From: Prorocentrum cordatum
Lineage: Eukaryota; Sar; Dinophyceae; Prorocentrales; Prorocentraceae
Assembly (NCBI GenBank): GCA_963575745.1
Contig: CAUYUJ010000749.1
Location: 45,842 to 109,841 of the forward strand
Direction: 5' to 3'
DNA: 64,000 bases
Part shown: positions 18,494-28,985 of the stretch, in pieces
How positions within the stretch are numbered: position 1 is the stretch's first letter
Layout of the letters: each line of letters starts with the position of its first letter
Translations under genes and position numbers: made by a program
Notes under the pieces: model-generated
Databases searched by the model: none
What the model saw: the letters and a program-made list of their open reading frames with translations, nothing else
Told to the model about the DNA's origin: nothing

Positions 18494-20054
18494 ATGTGGA
18501 GACCAGCCGCCCAGCAACAGCGGGAGGCTGGATGTGAACTCTTGCGTTACTTGCTCACATTGTATTCAACGTGTAAGTTAAGTGCCAAGGACCTATGCTC
18601 AATTTGCCACTTAGCCAGTCTTGCGGGCATTCAGGGCGGAGACTTTGCTAGGTATGCAACGCCGCCTGATGCACCCGCAGGACGCTTTCAAAAACACCTG
18701 GACTCTGCGATGCCAGATGGTTCCCCCTTGTTTACAGTTGCTGTGCCATTAAACCTTGGCAAACGAGAGCACCGCATAGTCTGCGACGTACCCATGAGTG
18801 CATTCTGGCAGGCGTTGGAGACCGAACTCGAGTGCGACTCAACCACTATGGACATTAGAATTGCCGCTGGACCAGCGACCATCCACGGTGCTGGACGTGC
18901 CAGCGTACACAGACCATCCAGTTGTCCAGCAAGCACGGAGAGACAATGTGACGGACCCCGTGCCCGTTGCTGTGTATGTGGACGGGGTCCGATTCATTTC
19001 GCAAGCAGCGGGGCGCTCAGAGACCGTCCTGGGCATTTGGGGGATCAACCTCTTGAGTGGCAAGCGGCACTTCCTGGCCCCGCTAAAATCTGGCGATTAC
19101 TGCACCTGTGGATGCCGTGGCTGGTGTTCGATCCAACCTCTTCTTTCAGCAGTTCAGTGGCAATTGGCCCACACGCAGCGGGGCGAACGCCCCCCTTGCC
19201 GATCTGATGGGTCTCCGTGGTGCGGGGGGGATTGGATGGACAGCGCGTCGCCCTTGTCGTACCGAACCGCGCTGCTATACATCAAGGGCGATTGGAGTGA
19301 GCACTCCCACACGTTGGGTTTGGCGTCGTGGGCGTCCAAGTTCTCCCCGTGCCAGTTCTGCCACGCCACGAAAGAGGAGCTAGGTGATCATGACAGGCAT
19401 GTCGGACCTGGGCCGCACTGGCTACTCAAGACGCACGCAGACTACGATAAGGCCTGTCGGGCGTGCGAGGTTAACGTCACCATCGACACGCTAGAAGTCA
19501 GGAATATGTTGATCAGGGCCCTGCGCCCCGAGAAATCCAAGAAAGAGATTGGGGGCCGCGTGATCAGAAACGATACCGTTGTGAACGGAGTGAACTTGAC
19601 CAAAGGCGACCGTATTGAGCCGAGCAGGGCGCTTCCTGACATTTACGGCCTGGAGAGGGTGGGATTGCCAACCACGGTGACTCTGTGGCGCCCTCGGCGC
19701 GGAGATAGGGACGGCAAGGTGATTGACTCGCTGAATCACAGGTGCCCATTGTTCTCCGAGGAGCTCGGCACTTCTCCGCACCGCACCCTCGCGGTGGACG
19801 CTCTCCACACGCTTTTTTTGGGGCCCCTCATCCGGTACATTTCGGCGGCGCTCTGGCGAGTGCTGCTCGCGAACCCGTGGCGGGCGCAGGGCGACTTGGA
19901 TAGCGCGCTGGAGAACGGCATCAATTGGCTTCGGGGAGATCTGGAAGCATGGCAAGATCGTCGCAGTATCCCCTTGAATCGCAGGGTCAACACTATTACC
20001 CTCAAGATGATGGGCAAGCGAAAAGGCTGCAATCTTCAGGACATTGTTTTTTGA
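18494..20054 (+). pseudogene. Transposase-like hypothetical gene, frame-broken
   Basis: An ATG at 18494 opens MWRPAAQQQREAGCELLRYL, continuing to ECDSTTMDIRIAAG at about 18870. The frame must then shift by one base to continue STVLDVPAYTDHPVVQQAR up to TGA at 20052. The second part holds PVAVYVDGVRF, GINLLSGKRHFLAPLKSGDY, CTCGCRGWCS, KGDWSEHSHTLGLASWASKF, CQFCHATKE and AVDALHTLFLG. A DG-D-E/D-type layout with Cys pairs and D-LHT--LG recalls CACTA/Plavaka-like DDE transposases, which is inference. About 510 codons, no introns needed. The C-terminus (GCNLQDIVF) looks cut short. Confidence 0.5.
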
Positions 20055-20912
20055 GACAGTCTTCGGAGGGATCGAGGATGAAGGGGTGGAGGATGGAGGG
20101 GGCCTGGATGGGGGGGGGACGAGGTGAGGAGGAGGCTTGAACGGGAGGATCACGCGCGCACCTGGTACTATAATTGCGCGCTTGCGTATATTGACGTCCA
20201 GTGGTGACCGCATTCTGCAGCACAAGATGACACATCATGCCTTGTCCCAGATCATGGAATCGAATGCGATCACGCGTGGTCTTCCGATGCACTCGCATGC
20301 ATTGCACGTGTGGTCGTCGTCGTCGTCGTCGTCGCCGTCGCTCTCCATGGCCCCACCCCTTCATTCCGTCGTCGTCGTCGCCCTCGCTTCCCTCCCCCCT
20401 CTCCCCCACCCTCCCCCCTGACATCCTGATCCCGTCCTCCCACTACCCCTCTTCCTCCTGGCGCACCAATGCACGAGCCCCGCCCCTGCGCGCCATGGAG
20501 ACGGCCGTGGGTCGAACGAATCCGCGAGGTCCCGATCGGGGGACACGTTGGCACGCTGAATGCGCCTCCTCGCTGGAGCTGGGCGAGAGCGCCGCTCGGG
20601 CTCCTTCCGTCCTCTGTACCTCGCCCCTGCCGTCTTTCTTCCTCCCTTTTCCCTCCCTCGTCTTGCCCATTCGCTTGTGTCTCACAGGCCTCCGTTTTGT
20701 GCTGGGCAGGATCCGGATGCTCGTGGGATTCTAGCGTCAGACGCGATGCAAAGCATGAGGTTTCACCCTCTCCGCCCCCCCCCCCCCCGTACACTTAGAA
20801 ACAACGCTCCAGAATGGTCTTCATCCAGGAGGTCACATGAACCTCAAAGCGGCAGAAGCTTCCACTCTACTTACGTTTGCTACGTCGGAACTAATCAGAT
20901 ATGGTGGCGCGG
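20055..20912. other. No gene recognised; CGT microsatellite
   Basis: GTCGTC tracts at about 20312-20340 and 20370-20380. Frames are Ser/Pro-rich and uninformative. Confidence 0.4.
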
Positions 20913-21012
20913 NNNNNNNNNNNNNNNNNNNNNNNNNNNNNNNNNNNNNNNNNNNNNNNNNNNNNNNNNNNNNNNNNNNNNNNNNNNNNNNNNNNNNNNN
21001 NNNNNNNNNNNN
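20913..21012. other. Assembly gap of 100 N
   Basis: Exactly 100 N, the usual placeholder for a scaffold gap of unknown size. It abuts a tandem array, so the array probably extends into the gap. Confidence 0.98.
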
Positions 21013-21420
21013 AAGCTAAGCTAAAGCTAAGCTAAAGCTAAGCTAAATCTTAGTTGAAGCTAAGCGAAAGCTAAGCTGAAGCTAAGCTGAAGCGAAGCTG
21101 AAGCGAAGCTGAAGCTAAGCTGAAGCTAAGCTGAAGCTAAGCTGAAGCTAAGCCGAGGCTAAGCTGAAGCCAAGCTGAAGCTAAGCGGAAGCTAAGCTGA
21201 AGCTAAGCTGAAGCTAAGCTGAAGCTAAGCTGAAGCTAAGCTGAAGCTAAGCCGAAGCTAAGCTGAAGCTAAGCTAAAGCTAAGCTGACGCTGGGGTAGA
21301 GCTAAGGTACAACTAAGCTAAAGCTAAGCTACAGCTAAAGCTGAAGCTAAGCTACCGCTAAAGCTGAAGCTAAGCTAAAGCTAAGCTACAGCTAAGCTAC
21401 AGCTACAGCTAAAGCTAAAG
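21013..21420. repeat. Tandem array of AAGCTAAGCTG, about 11-bp unit
   Basis: About 36 imperfect units. GCTAAGCTAAAGC variants at both edges and GCTAAGCTGAA in the middle show internal homogenisation. Confidence 0.9.
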
Positions 21421-21700
21421 CTCCCAAGGGGGCTGGGGGAACCGCCCGGGGCGGGGTGCACTGCCCAGCCCCTTCGAGCTAGAGAGTAAGAACCCTTCCA
21501 GGCAGAGCCTAGGTTGGGAACAAAAGGGGTGCGGGGCAAACTCGATCGCTGGAGACGCCCCCGCGACCGCCCTGGCGCCCTGCGCGCCGTGCAGGAGCAG
21601 ATTCCTGCGCACGCCCCCTCTTGGCGGCAGGCCGCGCCTGCCACGCCGTGCGACCCCAGCGTGGATAGAGACTGCGCTCACGGAGTGGCACTGCCCACGC
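21421..21700. other. Spacer between tandem array and satellite, nothing recognised
   Basis: Unique-looking GC-rich sequence with no coding signal. Confidence 0.4.
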
Positions 21701-23255
21701 AAATGCGGCACGCCGCTGATATATTGTATATATCAGGGGCGATGTGGAAATCCAAAACCCAATGGCGAAAACCCAATGTAAAAAATCATTCTCTGATCGG
21801 AAGACGGGAACATCCCAATGTGGATATGCGACACTGAATGCGTAAATACTAATCGCCAACGCCCGCGCGGCGGCATGCCGCTGATCGATTCTTATACAAC
21901 GGGAGCCGTGTTGAACTCCAAAACCCAATGGCGAAAACCCAATGGAAAAATTCATTCTCAGATCGGATGACGGGAACATCACCATGCGGATATGCGACGC
22001 TGAATGCGCAAATGCCGATCGTCAACGCGCGCACGGCGGCGGCATGCCGCTGGTAGGTTTTCAACAACGGGGGCGATGTTTATCTCCAGAACCCAATGGC
22101 GAAAACCCAATGTAAACACTCAGTCTCGCATCGGATGACGGGAACACCTGGGGGCATCCCCATGTGGATATAAAACACTGAATGCAAAGATGTCGCGCGC
22201 GCGCGGCGGCGGCATGCCGCTGATGGATATCACGCAACAGGGCGAAATTTCTCGCGCGCGGCGGCGGTATGCCGCTGATAGATTTTATACAAAGGGGGGG
22301 CGATGTTTATCTCCAAAACCCAATGGCGAAAGCCCAATATAAACATCCATTCCCTGGCCGGAAGACGGGAACCTCTGAATGTGGATGTTCGACACTGAAT
22401 GCAACAGTGCCATGCGACAATGCGCGCGCGGCGGCGGCATGCCGCTGGTTGATTTGATACAACGGGAGCGATGCTGCACTCCAAAAACACATGGCGAAAA
22501 CCCAATGTAAGCATGCATTCTTTGATCGGAAGACGGGAACATCACAATGTGGGTATACAACGCGGAATGCAAACGTGTCAATCGCCAACGCGCGCGCGGC
22601 GGCGGCATGCCGCTGGTAGATTTGATACAACGGGAGCGATGTTGAACTCCAAATCCCAATGGCAAAACCCAATGTAAACTTTCATTCTCTGATCGGAAAA
22701 CGGGAACATCCCCATGTGGATATACGACACTGAATGCACAAATGCCAACCGCCAGCGCGCCGCCGCGCGCGCGGCGGCGGCGGCGGCATGCCGCTGATCT
22801 ATTTTTTTACACAACGTGGGCCATGTGGAACTCCAAAACCCAATGGCGAAAACCCAATGTAAAAATTCATTCTCAGATCGGAAGACGGGAACATCCTCAT
22901 GTGGATATGCGACACTGAATGCACACATGCCATTCGCCAACGCGCCGCCGCGCGCGCGGCGGCGGCGGCGGCGCCATGCCGCTGATAGGTTTTAGTCAAC
23001 GGGAGAGAGGTTGAACTCCAAAACCCGATGGCGAAAACCGAATGTAAAATCCATTCCCTGATCGGAAAACGGGAACATCCCCATGTGGACATGCGACACT
23101 GAACGCCCAAATGCCAATCGCCAACGCGCGCGCGCGCGGCGGCATGCCGCTGATAGGTTGTATATCACGGGAGCGAGGTTGAATTCCAAAACCCAATGGC
23201 GAAAACCCAATGTAAAAAAACATTCCCTGATCGGAAAACAGGAACATCCTCGTTG
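21700..23255. repeat. Satellite array, 160-190 bp unit with GCGGCATGCCGC core
   Basis: About ten imperfect units, including a truncated one of about 60 bp at 22200-22270. Each has CGCGCG-rich sequence, the perfect palindrome GCGGCATGCCGC, then a TGATxGATTTxATACAACGGG-like stretch, CAAAACCCAATGGCGAAAAC, GATCGGAAGACGGGAACATC and GTGGATATGCGACACTGAATG-like words. Minus-strand frames (SVAYPHGDVPVFRSENEFLH) are translations of the unit and shift frame between units. Confidence 0.9.
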
Positions 23256-23389
23256 GCATCTTTCCTGGTGCCGAGGTGTATACAAGTGGCATCGATCGCC
23301 ATCCATTGTTTTTTTCCAAGGAAGGGGGGGGGGGGGAAATAACAAATAATTATTCGGATGCGAATTAATGGCAGTCGGGATCCGAAAAA

Positions 23390-23560
23390 TGGAAATAAAA
23401 GAATAAAAATAAAAAAAAAAAAAAAGGAAAGGACAAAAGAAAAATAAATAAAAAAACAAAAGAAAAAAGGAAAAAAGAAAAAAAGTAAAAGAAAAGTAGA
23501 AAAAAGAAAAAAAAAAAGAAAAAAAAAGAAAGAAAGAAGGGAAAAAAACGACAGCCGACA
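23390..23560. repeat. A-rich low-complexity tract
   Basis: AAAAG/AAAAT runs, purine-rich on the plus strand. Confidence 0.9.
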
Positions 23561-23883
23561 CAACAAAGTTGTGGTAGCCCATCCCTTTAATCAAACCGTT
23601 TATCAAGACATTACTGAGGGCCCTCTGGGGGCCGTCTGGGGCGCGCCAAGACGGCCTGCCAGGGCCCGAGAAGGGCCCCAAGAGGGCACCCTGCAAACGG
23701 CCTTGCAACGCCCTGCAATGGCCCTGCAATCCGACGAGCCCTGCAGGCGTGGAGTGTTTATGGGATTCTCTCTCGCTCGGGAGCCCTCTTAGTGGTCCTT
23801 CGAGGCCCTCAACAGAGTCTCTCAACGGAACCCGAAGAAGAACAGAGGGCGCGTTTGATGGCGCAGCGCGATGCGTCTAATGT

Positions 23884-24015
23884 TCATGTGGCTCGTTGGG
23901 CTCATGGGGCTCATGCGGCTCATATTGATCATAGATCTCACAGGGCTCATAGGGCTCATGGGGATCATAGGGCTCGCAAGGCTCGTAGGGCTCTTTGGCT
24001 CGTAGGGCTCATAGT
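23884..24015. repeat. 9-bp tandem repeat GGGCTCATA
   Basis: About 14 imperfect copies of GGGCTCATA/GGGCTCGTA, the last third switching to the CGTA form. Confidence 0.8.
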
Positions 24016-24189
24016 GCTTCCAAGACTGCCCAAGAGGTCCCGTAGACGGTTCCAGATGAGGGGCCGGACGGGGTACCCGAGCGCATTTTTCGAGCCCTCG
24101 GCCCCTCGGCCTCAAGAGGCCCCGAGCGCGAGAAGATCGACCGTGTGGACTTTTACGCTGGGTGCATTTCGGGACCTCTAAATAACACA

Positions 24190-24999
24190 AGAGGGCGTAA
24201 GATGGCCCCAGAGACTGGCCAAAAGGATACCAAGACAGTCCACGAGGCACCCGGGACGGCCCGAAAAGGCCCCCAGCAAGAAGATCTACAATGTAGATCT
24301 TCACGCTGACGGCCTCGGCTCGAAGATCTACAGTGTAGATCCCCTCGCTGGGGGATCAGCGCCTACAGTGTAGATCTTCACGCTGGGAGCTATTTGGGGT
24401 CTCCTGATGGCCCAAGGGGGCCCAAGGTGGCCCCCCAAACAGCCCAGGAGGCTTCCAGGGCGGTCCAAGAAGCCCCGGGGACGGCCCGAGAGGCCCCCCG
24501 CCAAACAATCTACAGTGTAGATCTTCCCGCTGGGAGCCCTTTGGGGCCTCCTGATGGCCCTAGAGGGCCCAAGGTGGCCTCCAAGACAGCCCGAGAGGCT
24601 TCCAGGACGGTCCGAGAAGCCCCTGGGACACCCCGAAAGGCCCCCAGCAGGAAGGCCTACAGCATAGATCTTCCCGCTGGGAGCCCTCTGGAGTCCAAGA
24701 GGGCCCAAAGGGCAGCCTGGCGCAACCAATGCACGAACGGCGGGCATGCAGATGGGCATCCTGGTGCAATCAATAATTACACGAACGGCTGGCATGCAAT
24801 TGGGCAGCCCTGTGCACTCAATACACAAACGGCTGGCATGCAGATGGGCATCCTGGCGCAGTTAATACGGGGGGCCCTTTGGCGCCTCCTGATGGCCCAA
24901 CAAAGCCCAAGATGGTTCCCAAGACTGCCCAAATGGCTACCAGGACAATCAAAGAGGCCTCCAGGGACGGCTCGAGAGGCCCCCAGCAGGAAGGAGTAG
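24190..24999. repeat. Tandem 165-180 bp unit of CCAAGA island plus AGATCTACA palindrome
   Basis: Units contain AGATCTACAATGTAGATCT (19-base palindrome at about 24283) or variants, GCTGGGAGCC, GGCCTCCTGATGGCC and a CCAAGA-type degenerate stretch. At 24730-24870 three copies of a unit of about 50 bp (CACGAACGGCTGGCATGCAG) intervene. The 201-codon plus frame is a repeat translation. Confidence 0.75.
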
Positions 25000-25045
25000 G
25001 AGGAGTAGGGGGACTGAGGGATTTCGCCGCTTCGCATGTGCCAGT

Positions 25046-26610
25046 TCAGTCTGACGACGATGACGACGACGACGACGACGATGACGACGAGGACTGCTGC
25101 AAGGCAGCCTCGGCCTCAGCCTTAGCCCCATCAGAATCGGAGCCGTCCTCGTCCGAATCAGTGTCGAAGCCTTTCTCCTCGCCAGGCCCGTCCAGCGGAG
25201 GCGGACAAGACTTCTCACCTCCACAATCCTCTGCGCCAGCGTCTTTGGCGCGGTCGTCAGCTGCCATGTCCGCAACTGCCCTATCAGTTTCGGCTTCATC
25301 CAGTTCCTGATCGGTCTGAGGTCGCACTGCTGGTTTGTCGTCAATGCGCTTGGCCTCTATCAGCGCATCAATGGGCGTTTCCTCAAGGTTCGGATGAAAG
25401 CTCCTATGGTCCCTCTGTCGAGCGTAAGCAGAAGCATTGCAACACCACCATCGCAACCGCCGTTTGATATCTTCTTCTGTCTGGCCACCCGTCACAGAAA
25501 GACGCTTTCGGCAACCAGTCGCTTTGCTAAAGCGGTGGAAAGGGCACGTTGCTTGCCAAGCAGGGGCGGCACTACCATCGCCAGGAACAAAAGTAAAAAG
25601 GAATGCGCCCCATTGACCATCACAACCACGCGGCCTTTTAGGCGGGGGTGCCTCGGCAACGTCTGGCACCTCGTGAATGGGGGGTCCAGGGGGTGGTGGA
25701 GGCTCTGGAGGTGGTCCTGCACCGCCTGGGACTTCATGAATCACAGATCCAAGATGCTCTCCTGGCGGCGGTGGTGCTGCTGGCGACATCGGCGAATATC
25801 CAGGAAGCGATTCTGGAGATCGCGCTGGCGACCTGATGGGAGTTGGCATGCCGCCGATAGGTGTGCGCATGCCGCCGGAAGAAGCACCTCCGGCTGAGCC
25901 TGGGCCAGTGGGCGAAAGCAAAGCCTCACCAGGACTGGGCAAGCCGAGGCTATGGACCTCCCCGCCGTCCTCGGAGGCGCCGCCATCGCCGTCGTCGAAA
26001 GACTCGGCGTCGTCAGGAGCCAGGCCGAAGTCAGCACAGCCATCGAAATCACGACCGTCATCCTCCTGATTGTCATCGCGATTGCCCCCGCCTGCGTCGC
26101 CACCCCCACCTCCATCGCTCTCTCCACCTGAGTCGACCTCCATGGACGCATGAGCTTTGGGCCTCTTTTTTGCCTTGCCTGAGATTCTGGACAGAAGGTC
26201 GAAATAATACTTGGAGCCCTTACCGTGCTCAATGGGTTCGCCGACCCTTCCGTGGCAACGACCTCGTCCAGCCAGCAACAGCACGGTCAGATACCTCCTG
26301 TCAACGTCCCAACCAGAGTACCAGTATTTCTGCAGAGCGCCTTCATCGGTGCGCCAATCATATTTCAAGCCACCTCGATCCTTGGGCTTTGGCAACTCTT
26401 GCCATTCCCAGCCATCGCTTGCCATCAACTGGACAAGCTCATATAGCGACAGATTCCCACTAAGAAGAGTGGCGTCGCCGATAGCACTGCAATCGACACT
26501 AGCGACGTCCACGGGCGCAAACAACGTGGATTGAAACACGATGGCGTTCAACCCCATCTCAGTGAATGACCACCTGGATGCCCCCCCAGCTGCGCTGGGC
26601 GCACGGTGGC
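25046..26610 (-). CDS. Large minus-strand gene, terminal exon (G4)
   Basis: The frame includes GLNAIVFQSTLFAPVDVASV, NLSLYELVQLMASDGWEWQ, KYWYSGWDVDRRYLTVLLLA and GEPIEHGKGSKYYFDLLSR. A disordered Gly/Asp/Pro-rich linker with PTPI and EVP repeats follows. A Cys/His block comes next: WGAFLFTFVPGDGS, CPFHRFSKATGCRKRLSV, LRWWCCNASAYARQRDHRS. The end is an acidic tail and poly-Ser (15 Ser, encoded by a TCG/TCA microsatellite), stopping at 25046. CPFH...GCRK suggests a small zinc site. The part upstream of about 26610 in the same frame is proline-rich and probably intron. This looks like the C-terminus of the protein begun at 32358. Confidence 0.6.
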
Positions 26611-26989
26611 ACGCGACAACCTGACGCGTTCGCAATCGGTTCAAAAGAGAAAGCGCAGCTGCGTCGGAATCCCACCAGCCCTGGGGCCCTGTAGGCGTAG
26701 ATGGTTTGGATCGTTTGCTCTTCCATGTTCCCCTCGCCCCCTGTAGGGGCGGGCCCGCCCTTCCCCCCTGTCCACCCACCCCCGGGCCTGGGCGGAAGGG
26801 TCGCGACCGATTGGGGAATCCAAAATGGCCCAAGATGGCTCCAAGAGGACCTCAGGGAGCCTACGACTATGCCCAATATGTCTCAATCTAACCCAAATTG
26901 GCTCAAGATGGCTTCCAGTATCCCGTGATCAGGGCAACTCGCCTGGGCATCGTTGCTCGGCGAAATTATGGCGGGGATACGCGAAGCGT
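26611..26989 (-). other. Probable intron with CCAAGA island
   Basis: Between coding blocks G3 and G4. Holds CCAAAATGGCCCAAGATGGC and CCAAATTGGCTCAAGATGGC words and a GC-rich half (GGGGGCGAGGGGAAC on the coding strand). Splice points not fixed. Confidence 0.4.
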
Positions 26990-28250
26990 CGATAATTTTC
27001 CAACACGTGCACTCCAGATGCCTTGGGGAGTGCACCGCTGCGCAGTAAGCCCGAACAGACTTTGGATATGGTGCACCCATCGAAACCTTCGCATGCTGAA
27101 TCTGATAGCGTGCATTCCAATGATGTCTTCTGTCTCCACATCAGGATACCAGACATGTGCAAAAGATCCGTGTCAAGCAAAACCACTGGGCTGATGGCGC
27201 CAACGCGGTGAGGTGCAGTCTCAACCATGATGTTCGGCCCGTCGTCGTCGTCACAATCGACGTCGCCGAAATAACGGTGCATCGTGATTGCAAACGCATT
27301 CACCCCGATCTTGCGACCCGCCCCGGCCTCCACCGAGACGAGATGCGACCTGCAGGGGTAGTCTTCGACGATCTTGAAGTAGATGCGGCGGTCCTTGTCA
27401 TGGCACGGCACATGCGAGAGATGAGCGTAGTCGTTTGCGTCGTCCACGTCCGAAGCCATGCTGAATTTCTGCAAGGTCGGCGGGCGTTGCCCGACGGGGG
27501 TAGTCAAATACGAAGACACTGGCCCAAGGCAATTCTGTTCCAACCAATCCACAGGCACTGAAAACATCAACCGTTGGTCATTCCCAGAAGACTTCTGAAG
27601 CTGGCCCAAATGGTCGTGCAATGCCCGATCAACAATAGCGTGATAATCTAAACCACGAGAATGATCTAATTTCTGCTTCCGTCTGCGCACCTTGGCCTTG
27701 TGTGCAGTGTCATGTTTTCTGGCGTCGGCCGCCTGGAGATGTTGGGTATGCGAATCCAGACGGTATATCACGTCCCGGACCTGTTGCATCCATATGTATC
27801 GCTTCATGCCGCGCCTGAACCCTCGACGGCCGTCCAGCTCCTGCAAGCTCGGGTGGCCCATGATGCCAAGCTCTCGCGCCAGATGGCGAGGCCGTCGCGC
27901 AAGACGCATGCACTCGATCAGTTCTGCAAACATCGGCGGTTCAAGGGGCAAGAGCATCTCGATCTCGGGGACGCGAAGTCTGTTGCTAAGCATGCACAAC
28001 TTAGACGGGCGGAACACGCTGAAACGGTGGACGACGCTGCGGCGGCCCTCGATGCTCCGCTCGACGACATCAAGAAATAAGAAAGACGCAACATGCTTCA
28101 ATAATGCCTCGGCATCCGAGCTCTCGTCCTTGTCCACGTCCTCGCCGTTGCCGAACCTCTCGACGAAAGGGCGGAAACGCCCGCCAGTGCCCAGGAACAG
28201 ATCCGACAACCTGACTGGAAAGAAAGCCTCGCGTGGCATCCCAAACGCTC
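26990..28250 (-). CDS. Large minus-strand gene, exon G3
   Basis: A well-composed frame: RAFGMPREAFFPVRLSDLF, FLFLDVVERSIEGRRSVVHR (about 28075-28015), FRPSKLCMLSNRLRVPEIEM, LMFSVPVDWLEQNCLGPVSS, HDKDRRIYFKIVEDYP and LLDTDLLHMSGILMWRQKTS. From memory VVERSIEG occurs in a very abundant dinoflagellate family. The Glu there could correspond to the last acidic residue of an RNase-H-fold transposase, which is inference. No clear stop is needed before the next exon. Confidence 0.6.
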
Positions 28251-28392
28251 GCGAATGATCATCATTGCCTCGGGGCGCGACTTCCAACGGCTTTGCAGGC
28301 AGAGGCTCACCGACGCATTATCCCATTGATTCGACGGAGGCGCCCGTGAGCCTATGCTTGTAGAGCCGACGTCGGCAATGATGATCAATTGC
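28251..28392 (-). mobile_element. Short inverted-repeat-bounded segment between exons G2 and G3
   Basis: GCGAATGATCATCATTGCC at 28251-28269 and the inverse of GGCAATGATGATCAATTGC at 28374-28392 match at 17 of 19 positions. The segment sits where coding must switch frame between G2 and G3, so it behaves like an intron made of an inserted element (introner-like). Contains a GTGAGC motif on the minus strand. Confidence 0.55.
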
Positions 28393-28429
28393 GTTGGATG
28401 AGAGCTGCCCAGCAAGCCCCCTTTCCATT

Positions 28430-28985
28430 ACTCGAACCTGTGGTGGTCAGCGGACGTCGGAGCCTCATCATACAAGCGAAGACACGAAGCTGCGCCGCGA
28501 ACTCGTTTCTGGTGGTCCCAGTGCGCAAGTGCTGCCAGTGACCACGGCAATACCTTCCAGAATGCAGTTTTCTTCACCACTGTGTCAAGCAAGGACACGC
28601 GCCCCCTCTCAAAGTCCTCGATGATTGTGGAAGCTTCGGTTCGATCGAGATGGGCATGCGCCTGAGCTGTCACGTGCGCGGCGCGCATTGCAGAGAGCTC
28701 TGCGAGGTACTCATCGAAGTCTCCGGCGGCCAACGCGGGGGCTTTCTTGCCGCCCATGGGGCAATGAAACACGATGCCCCGGCGAGCTTCCGCATCGGAC
28801 CTGTCAAAAAAGCGTCGCTGCATGGCCGCGGAAGACATGTGAGAGACCTCCTGCCGACAATGACACGCGCATCCTTCGCGCCAGCCCTGTGCTTCACGAG
28901 CCAAGTGATGCAAACTGAAACACATATGTTGAAATTCCCAAAACTTCGGAGAAAGGAGGGCCTCGGATATCACCGCCGCGTCCAA
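28430..28985 (-). CDS. Large minus-strand gene, exon G2
   Basis: After CAG at 28986-28988 the frame reads LDAAVISEALLSPKFWEFQ, HMCFSLHHLAREAQGWREGC, ACHCRQEVSH, ARRGIVFHCPMGGKKAPAL, SLLDTVVKKTAFWKVLPWSL and AALAHWDHQKRVRGAAS. The GWREGCACH and CPMGGKKAPALAAG blocks and FW-VLPW match, in my memory, the central part of the same dinoflagellate family. Joining phase 0 to G1 gives SWDASKCLDAAVISEALLSP. Confidence 0.65.

Noticed and set aside
20913-21012. Run of N translated as X
   Set aside because: Assembly gap, carries no information.
21509-23110. Repeated minus-strand peptides (AYPHGDVPVFRSENEF)
   Set aside because: The frame is lost between satellite units because unit lengths differ; no start or consistent reading.
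26887-26907. SL-like TTGGCTCAAG on the plus strand
   Set aside because: Ten bases match the SL 3' end but only about 15 of 21 overall, the neighbouring gene is on the other strand, and CCAAGA islands generate similar words by chance.
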